Source of the DNA: Pseudopyrenochaeta lycopersici | Taxonomy: Eukaryota; Ascomycota; Dothideomycetes; Pleosporales; Pseudopyrenochaetaceae | Assembly: GCA_003313425.1 (NCBI GenBank) | Contig: NHZP01000019.1 | Coordinates: forward strand, 124,001-188,000 | Length of the DNA stretch: 64,000 nt | Direction: 5' to 3' | Shown: positions 58,378 to 64,000 of the stretch, piece by piece | How positions within the stretch are numbered: the stretch's first letter is position 1 | How the letters are laid out: the number at the start of each line of letters is the position of its first letter | Notes under the pieces: generated by a model | The model's database searches: none | Told to the model about the DNA's origin: nothing | The model's input: the letters and a program-made list of their open reading frames with translations, nothing else | Translations under genes and position numbers: made by a program

Positions 58378-60336
58378 CTATTTGGAGAGTACCCTCTCTA
58401 CCGTCTCCTCTGGGGTGAGCGTGATGATTGACTCCGCGTCGGAGCTAGAGTCTGCCAAAGTCTCTTCGTCGTCTTGGACAGCGAAATACGGCCGCATGCT
58501 GCCTTCCTTCATGGCAAATCCTGGAAGCCAGCCTAGCAGTGCTACCGCAGCAATCGTCCACCATGCCAGCCCAGACATGCCGAGTGTGTCGCCCAGACTG
58601 TCCATGGCGCCTGAAACGGTAGGACCAAAACCGCGGGAGATGCTCGCAGCAGACATGGCGACTCCGTTCAGCGTGCCGAGCACCCGTTTTGATGGTGACG
58701 AATTGGTCAAGATGATGGCCAGTGATGGGTACGAGAGCGATTGGAATATAACCTTGCCAACAAGGAGAACCATCAGGCCAGGAATGCGAAGTGTCTCCGG
58801 GAGGAGTGCCAAGTAGGGAGCGAAGAGGTAGAGAATCGGGTACAAGCATAGTGTAATCCAAAAAGTGCGTAGACTGCCGAGCCGCCTGCTGAGCCAGGGA
58901 AAGACAATGACCTGAGCAAACATCTGCAAAACGCCCTGTACGGCTAGAAACGCTCCATTAGTTTGAGTGGACCAGCCAAATCCGCCTGAAAAGTGAAATG
59001 GAAGTTGTTGAGTGTCTTTGCTTGGCGGCTTCTTTGACATGAGAATCGGCAGAAGCTGTTCCAAAGAAATTGTATGACTGCGCCACTTATTAGCTCTCGT
59101 TTCAGGCCTGGTTGGCAAAACAACTAACAAAGCGAGGATGCCGTAGCACACAACATTCAGGCACACCTGCTTTGTGAAAGCCTGTCCCACGGTTGGCGCC
59201 GGACGAATCTCCTTGTCCAAGCAGAATACCGGTGGCTCCGAAATTGAGGTGCGTGTGCTGCACAACGTAGGCGAGCTGTCAGTGCTTCGATATGCCGGGG
59301 CATTGAGGTCGTGATCTTCGAGCATCGATCTCATCTCGTCAAGCGAGGCATCCTTGTCATTGAATGATGCAACTGCAGCTCGCTTCCAAAGCTTGCGCAC
59401 AATCCATTGCCCCGCTTCGCGTCCGCGATCCTGGTCGTACTTGCGGTCCTCATGCGTCTCCTCCAGGAATAGAGTGCCAACTGTGAGTCCAAAGACAACA
59501 ACACCAGCACACACAAGATTTGGAAGAAGATACGGAAATGTTTCGAAAATGGTGCCCTGGAAAATCGGAAGCACATCGGCAGGACTTGCAAGTAGACCGC
59601 CAAGAGCTCCGCCGATGATGGTGCTACAAAAGGGCGGTCAGCGGTGTCCGAAACGTGGTACTCAGGAGAAACTTACCCAAGACACCAAACGAAGGGCATT
59701 ATCGAGTAAGCGCGCGCTATGCAAAGTCAATCTCGAATCAGCCTGTAACTTAGAGTTGGCCAAACTCACGCTGATGCCTCTCATCTGTAACCAACTCCGC
59801 AACGGTGGTTTGAAGGACGCCGATGTTCCTACGTATTCGGTTAGCCGAAGCTCAGGCGCTAATTGGTACCAATGACCTCACCCATTTAGCAAACCACCGA
59901 GAGCCCGAGCAATCAATGCCATTGGCAGGCTTCTGGCAAATCCAAAAAGAAGCATGCTCAAACCAGTGCCGAACAGACCGCCTAGGAGCACTTTCTTTCG
60001 TCCGACTCTGTCACTCAATCGCCCCCAGAAAATGCCACTGATGCACTCCATGAATGCGAACGAGGACGTGACCATGCCTGTGTACATTGAGATTTCTGTT
60101 TCGTTTTTTGCGATTCCGAATGATTTGACCATGAAGTATGCGTAAGGGAAGATTGACATGAACGCAATTGGCTCGCATATCCGGCATAGTGCTGGTGCTA
60201 TGAGTAGCTGAACGAGGCGACAGGAACACACATGTGAAGACTCACCCAGTACGGCCATCTGTCGTGTTGGAAAAGGTGGTTTGTCTCTGCCCATGGCAGA
60301 CGTCCCGCCATACCGAGCCATCGCTGCTATGCTCAA
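58378..60336 (-). CDS. MFS transporter (yeast YCR023C-like group)
   Basis: Twelve-helix major facilitator, 581 residues from the Met at 60336 (a second Met at 60321). Exons 60336-60246, 60191-59882, 59828-59770, 59716-59677 and 59623-58378; introns 54, 53, 53 and 53 nt. Seen: the N-terminal PPFPTRQMAVLALCRICEPI, the MFS loop 2-3 signature GRLSDRVGRKKVLLGG, the HQPRAYSIMPFVWCLG stretch rebuilt across two splices, and a long central cytoplasmic loop (about 245-345). A second six-helix half ends with GTLNGVAMSAASISRGFGP and an acidic Ser/Asp/Glu tail. Intron 1 has two adjacent in-frame acceptors six bases apart; the distal one gives the conserved ALCRICEP join. The substrate is unknown. It lies beside the Zn2Cys6 regulator, same strand. 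Confidence 0.85.
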
Positions 60337-63300
60337 AGACGATGAAGGAGAGGGAGAGAAAATTGTGGAATGTTACGGCAGCAGGTGGGAAGCAGGTCTT
60401 GAAGAGTGAGTTAGTGGAGACAAATAAGACATGTGCGAGTTTGCAACAGATTAGTACCTCCACGGTGTAGAGGCGAGAGTCAGTGTGTACAAGACGCGAG
60501 CGTCACAGGGTATATAAGGAGGAGCAAGATTTGAGTGGCGTCCTGAAAGCGGATAGTCCGCTGGGTTGGGCAAGGATTGTGGCGGCGGGGAGGGAACGGA
60601 GAAAGAGGCGGTGATGGTAGTGGGTATGGGATACGTAGTGTGGGCGGATACGGACAGCGGAAGGACCAGCGAATGTAAAATGAGAGCGGGCCCTGTAATG
60701 CCATGGTTTCGACGAAACGGAACCACGAAGCCTGCCGATAAGCGACCACGAATTGCTGTGCTGGCAGCCAAATTGCTGCTAGTCTCATGTCAGTTGTGCC
60801 TCCAAGTCACCGGACGGGGAGGGCAATTGTGTGCCCTAGACGAGCAATAGACTTGCAACCCCTGAGCGTGGGCCAGGGCTGGAGAAGCTTTGCTCCGCGC
60901 ACAGGACTGGAGTCGGGTTGGGCGGAATCCACGACATTGGACAAGCTAAAAGCAACCGAGTAAGGCGGACCAGGGAGAGTTGCAAGAGCGTTGAGACGAC
61001 ATGGAGCTCGCGAAGAGGATCAGCAGCACGTCCCGGCAAAAGCACGCGGGCTGAAGTTAGTCCAAACCCGCGGATGCGGTCCCAGGCACTAGCGTGGGCC
61101 ATCAAGCTGCACCACAAAAAGCCGGGGTCCCTGGTACAGCCCAAGAAACCGTGTGAACGACATGCCGGCCGCTGTTGGCCGCCCAGAGGCCGCAAACGGA
61201 AAGCGGAAGTTTCTCCCAGCTTCCCCGATGGCAAATAGGACCTGCTCCGGCGCGAACACACCGTGGGTGCTAAATTTCACAGCCGTAACCTTACTCAGGG
61301 GCACAAGAACAACGCGATCGAATCTTTCGACACCCCTGCGAGTCAGGAAAAGCACCAGTCGCCGCAGAATTTCCAGAAGCGTAGCTCCGGCCACGCAGCA
61401 AGGGCCCTCGCTATTCATGCTCCATGATGGGCGTTGGCGTAATAGCATCAAACCATGATTGCTCCGGCAAATCTAACAATGGCGGTGTATCTGCACAAGG
61501 TAGGAAAGGCGATTTTGTGGACGCAAATCGACCCAGTCCGTCACGCGGCGATGCGCATCACTATGGGTCGCCTTGCTGCGATACATGGCGATGCTGGTCG
61601 TCGTCAGCGCCTCAAAAAGCACGAGTCGCGTCGTCTAAATGGCTGAAGGAGGACGACGCAGCACGTTTCGTGTACCTCAGATCACCTTCCGGCACTGCAT
61701 GCGGCGATTTTATTTGCTGCCCCCCGGTATCATCTCCACGCAACCTTGCGCCGTCAGCGTGATTTCAGAAGCCCTCCCACGACCTCGCCCTGGGCCCAAC
61801 CGGGCTGCAGGACGTGGCGCGGTGCTCGTAGCTGTCAGTGGTGCCGTCATCAGTAATCAACCGTAGAGCGCCCAATGTGCTATCAGCTGACCCTCATTTG
61901 CGCCCATCTGCGTAGTGGGAGCCTCTGTGCTGCTGCCCAGTTTAGCAGCGCTCACTGTGTCAGCGTGTGTGGTGGGCCCGGGAGGGCTTCCGTCGCGTGT
62001 TGCAAGCTGCGCTGTCGTCGCAGCAGCAGCAGCAGTAGCAGCGGCGCGCGATGAGAGCTTGTAACCCGGTCCTGGACAAAGCAAAAAACGGTAAAGCATA
62101 ACGGTTGTTTCGAGGCAGCGATGCTCTTGGCGAAGCAGGCGGTGTGGATGTAAGGCTGGTTGTTGCAGCAGCTGGCCGGGATGTGGCTGCATTTTCCACG
62201 CGAGATTAACACGATGGGCAGGGGCGAGAGAAGAGCTTGAGACGACCAGTGCTTCTTAGTGCGTTCTGGTGCCGCTCGGGGAGGATTCCTGGACGTGTGA
62301 TTGCTCCAGAGGGAATACTCCGATGGGGGCACCGCTGGCTGTTACTTTGGCAGACGCACCATGTACAGACCTGTGCATCTGCATCTGCGACAAATCTATG
62401 CCGACGGAGCCTTGTGTAGACGAGCCCTTGGATTCATGGGATTCGAGAGGGAGGGGGTTGGTCGCCCGTGGGCTGTCGTCTGAGCTTGAACGAATGGGCA
62501 GACACAAAGATGGTGGCGACCCGGCAGCATGGGAACCATTTTCTCCGATCTTAATCGAGACGTCAGACGCGGCTCAGCACGTGAGATCCGCCTGCTCCGC
62601 CAGACTCCGCCAGGCTCCTCCTCCGCGGGGGCAAGGCCTGACGCAAGTCGTACTGCACACAGCACACTGCTTGACAATTGTTTGACTGGAACCAGCGCAT
62701 TGCAATTGCGAGGTTGCACCACAGGCTGCCGACGCCGTGGCACAGCTGTCTCAAACCAGCGTGGAAGAAGCCGGACGATCCTAATTCCGACACTTGCTCT
62801 GCAACCGGCCGCAGCGTCCGGGGAGCTAGATCGTCGGCTTGAAGTATTGAGCACAGCTGTCGAGCAGTCCGTGTCTTGAGTTGTCGCCCCAGAGGCATTG
62901 TCGCTGGCTGACTGGATCCATGCATGGCTATCACTCGTGCAATTGGGCATATGCGACACTAGCGAGTAGGCCCTTTGTGTTCCAAGTGAGCATTTGCTGC
63001 TCGTAAAGAGAGGTTTTGTAGTACCGAAGCTTAGCCTCGATGTTGGACACGAAGAGCTTCCTGCAGCTAGCCAATCTTGCAGATTTGCCTTGCTGCTGCG
63101 GAAGCTACATGGGTATCCAACGGCGGGCAGGTGGGCACCCGGTACGGTGCAGACGTGGTCGGCTCTTGTGGTGTCACCACCAAAAAAAAACGCTTCTATC
63201 GTGGATTGCATCTGGCGCTGCGAATTGGCTGGAAAGACCTACCCGGTACGCCCAGGATCACACAATGGCTCACTGTGACTGGCGCGCTGCCACGTCGGCT

Positions 63301-64000
63301 CTGACTCTCTCGTGACCCGCGCTCATCTCCTTCGCGCGTCCGGTGAGAAAAAGAAATCGTGTCTTTCAAAATCCTGATAGTGCGAAGGGAAAGCATTACA
63401 AGTGCTGCGACCACGTAGATCCGCTAAACCGCAATCATTGCTAGCGGTGGGTGTGGAACGCGTTTCGGCGTCGACGCCATATCCGAGAGACCACAGACGA
63501 CCCGCACCACCGTCCACAACGATGCCTTTGCCCGCCTCGCCGTCGGCTCTGCCATCCTTTCGGAAGCAGCATCTTCTCGTTGAGTTGTAGGTCGAGCCGC
63601 ATGGCTTGGCAGCCTGTGCTAACAACACACAGCTCCAGCCTTCGCCATGCACAGCTTGACGGCGTCTTCGTGAGCATCACGCCTGGGGACCCGTCGCTCT
63701 GGGTCGGTGTTATTTTCGTGCGAAGAGGTACTACATGGCCTTGGGCATAAATCAAGTCAAATGATGCTGTGCCAATGTCCCGTACCTGAGTCGCTGCATA
63801 TTTACGTTTGACAGGTCCATATGCGCCTGCCGTCCTACGCTTCCAAGTATCATTTCCGCCAAGCTATCCCATTCTGCCCCCCCTCGTGACCTTTTCTACC
63901 GATGTTTTCCATCCGCTGCTCACGCCACTCACAACATATACTTACACGACTGGTTCGTCGGACACAGACACTGTTAGTGCAACAGACGACGAAAGGCTAC
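60337..64000. other. Gene-poor right end of the window
   Basis: MFS promoter, then about 3 kb of GC-richer sequence with many overlapping open frames, the longest being minus 62396-63211 (271 codons). None shows a domain, plausible composition or splice-supported extension, so I annotate no gene. A short CAG run lies at 62021-62043. The last 200 bp are pyrimidine-rich on the plus strand and may be the promoter or 5' leader of a gene beyond the edge. Confidence 0.4.

Overview
The window is nuclear DNA of a filamentous ascomycete (Pezizomycotina). Evidence: short introns of about 46-210 nt with GT(A/G)-AG ends and CTAAC/CTGAC-like branch sites; typical fungal families (DUF3176, RTA1-like, DUF7708-NACHT, Zn2Cys6, choline sulfatase); and a RAD6 without the acidic tail of the yeast protein. 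A Dothideomycete is my guess from overall resemblance, not something I could test. Exon coordinates are my own splice models from consensus sites, reading frame and family conservation; there is no transcript evidence.

Left part (1-15 kb), accessory character: an intact intronless DUF3176 membrane protein (829-3255), a 51-bp minisatellite that forms the body of a predicted secreted 17-residue-repeat protein on the minus strand (3425-4177, two exons), 3 kb without a recognisable gene, a broken DUF3176 copy (7210-8300), and a second intact DUF3176 gene with two introns (8938-11113). An RTA1-like protein and another multi-pass membrane protein follow.

Middle part (16-44 kb), mostly housekeeping: mitochondrial ribosome recycling factor, a basic disordered protein, the ubiquitin E2 UBC8 (with an apparent one-nucleotide exon), ketopantoate hydroxymethyltransferase (pantothenate synthesis), ATG12 (autophagy), DBF4 (activator of Cdc7 kinase), an unknown single-pass membrane protein, the mitochondrial DEAD-box helicase MSS116, choline sulfatase, RAD6 and kinesin-1. 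Two long gene-poor stretches lie here (26.6-29.5 and 33.0-36.9 kb).

Right part (45-64 kb): a DUF7025-type AAA ATPase and a 1,593-residue DUF7708-NACHT NLR-like protein are transcribed divergently from a gap of about 430 bp. A PPR1/UaY-type Zn2Cys6 regulator and an MFS transporter follow on the minus strand; the last 3.7 kb hold no gene I can support.

The points I would check first are the secreted tandem-repeat protein, the one-nucleotide exon of UBC8, the DUF3176 trio with discordant introns, and the NLR/AAA head-to-head pair.
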